Shown: positions 8,309 through 8,592 of the stretch, piece after piece
Position numbering within the stretch: position 1 is the first letter of the stretch
How the letters are laid out: each line of letters opens with the position of its first letter
Assembly (NCBI GenBank): GCA_025350885.1
Contig: JANXXA010000282.1
Span: 1-8,592, forward strand
Length of the DNA: 8,592 bases
From: Phenylobacterium sp.
GTDB lineage: Bacteria > Pseudomonadota > Alphaproteobacteria > Caulobacterales > Caulobacteraceae
Direction of reading: 5' to 3'
Position numbers and translations under genes: made by a program
Notes under the pieces: model-generated
Seen by the model: only the letters and a program-made list of their open reading frames with translations
What the model was told of the DNA's origin: nothing
Databases searched by the model: none

Positions 8309-8465
8309 CTCCCCCAGCGCGAAGCGCGGCAGGGGGAGGTGGCTCGGCGCGCAAGCGCCGAGACGGAGGGGGTTCCAGGCAGGGCGCAAAATGCCGCGGG
8401 CTTTAACCCCCTCAGTCAGCTTCGCTGACAGCTCCCCCTGCCGCGCGCTCCGCGCGCTGGGGGAG
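8309..8465. repeat. nested palindromic intergenic repeat between nuoF and nuoG
   Basis: This is a composite of inverted repeats. The outer arms begin CTCCCCCAGCGCG at 8309 and end in its complement at 8465; each arm folds on itself (CTCCCC with GGGGAG in 8309-8338, GCTCCCC with GGGGAGC in 8431-8466). Inner arms GAGGGGGTT (8366-8374) and AACCCCCTC (8405-8413) are perfect complements. Between outer and inner arms sit two more hairpins: CTCGGCGC-GCAA-GCGCCGAG (8343-8362), an 8-bp perfect stem with a GCAA loop, and GTCAGC-TTC-GCTGAC (8415-8429). It fills most of the 216-bp nuoF-nuoG spacer. I recognise the sequence style as a repeat scattered in Caulobacterales-type genomes. It shares no arm sequence with the repeat downstream of nuoG. 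No promoter or T-run terminator is evident in 8277-8492. Confidence 0.8.
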
Positions 8466-8492
8466 CATCTGATAATGCCAAGATCCATCGCC

Positions 8493-8592
8493 CTACTCCG
8501 CCGCCTGCAGGGTGGCGCCCTGAACGTGGGGCTTGCCGGCGCGATAGCGGGTAATGCGGTCTTCGACCTCGTGGCGGAAGTGGCGGAACAGG
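8493..8592 (-). CDS. nuoF: NADH-quinone oxidoreductase subunit F (last 32 codons only)
   Basis: The right edge holds the end of a minus-strand frame: LFRHFRHEVEDRITRYRAGKPHVQGATLQAAE, then TAG. The HFRHEVEDRI segment is the C-terminal signature of NuoF, the NADH- and FMN-binding subunit that starts electron transfer in complex I, and its place just before nuoG fits the usual E-F-G order. The catalytic domains and N3-type cluster motif lie outside the window. The call rests on this short tail and the gene order. Confidence 0.9.
   Translation of the reverse strand, partial: LFRHFRHEVEDRITRYRAGKPHVQGATLQAAE

Noticed and set aside
8277..8354. A longer NuoG with 26 extra N-terminal residues (ATG at 8354)
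   Set aside because: The extra segment is encoded by the spacer repeat; the conserved fold begins at MPICKVDGVEV, with AAGGGG upstream of that ATG.

Overview
This GC-rich window is a slice of an alphaproteobacterial respiratory complex I (NADH:quinone oxidoreductase, nuo) operon. Every gene reads on the minus strand, so transcription runs from the right edge to the left. The order is nuoF (only the last 32 codons), nuoG, nuoH, a small lipoprotein gene, nuoI, nuoJ, nuoK, nuoL and nuoM (C-terminus lost at the left edge). Alphaproteobacterial traits are the NuoH motif [16 protein letters not shown], the long NuoL with a His-rich loop and a short NuoG without N7 cysteines. The intergenic repeats resemble those I associate with Caulobacterales (Caulobacter, Phenylobacterium, Brevundimonas). 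The genus is an inference.

Layout, in transcription order: the nuoF tail ends at 8493. A 216-bp spacer (8277-8492) is filled by a nested palindromic repeat. nuoG (8276-6234) encodes the Fe-S subunit of the electron-input arm. A 168-bp spacer (6066-6233) holds a REP/BIME-like inverted repeat. From nuoH (6065-4989) onward most genes are tightly packed: nuoH and the lipoprotein gene share ATGA, the lipoprotein gene is 1 nt from nuoI, nuoI and nuoJ are 61 nt apart, nuoJ and nuoK share ATGA, nuoK and nuoL are 2 nt apart, and nuoL and nuoM are 13 nt apart.

Functionally, NuoF (NADH/FMN) and NuoG (Fe-S chain) feed electrons to NuoI (two 4Fe-4S clusters), which passes them toward quinone at the NuoH interface. 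NuoH, J, K, L and M form the proton-pumping membrane arm, and all the key acidic, Lys and His residues I looked for in them are present.

The least explained element is the 65-residue lipoprotein translationally coupled between nuoH and nuoI. It has a clear signal peptide and lipobox and two cysteines in the mature part, and it is not one of the 14 core Nuo subunits. The two repeats flanking nuoG are the other non-routine feature; one leaves a 70-codon open frame that exactly bridges nuoF and nuoG. I found no promoter, factor-independent terminator, RNA gene, CRISPR array or insertion sequence. The operon promoter should lie to the right of the window.
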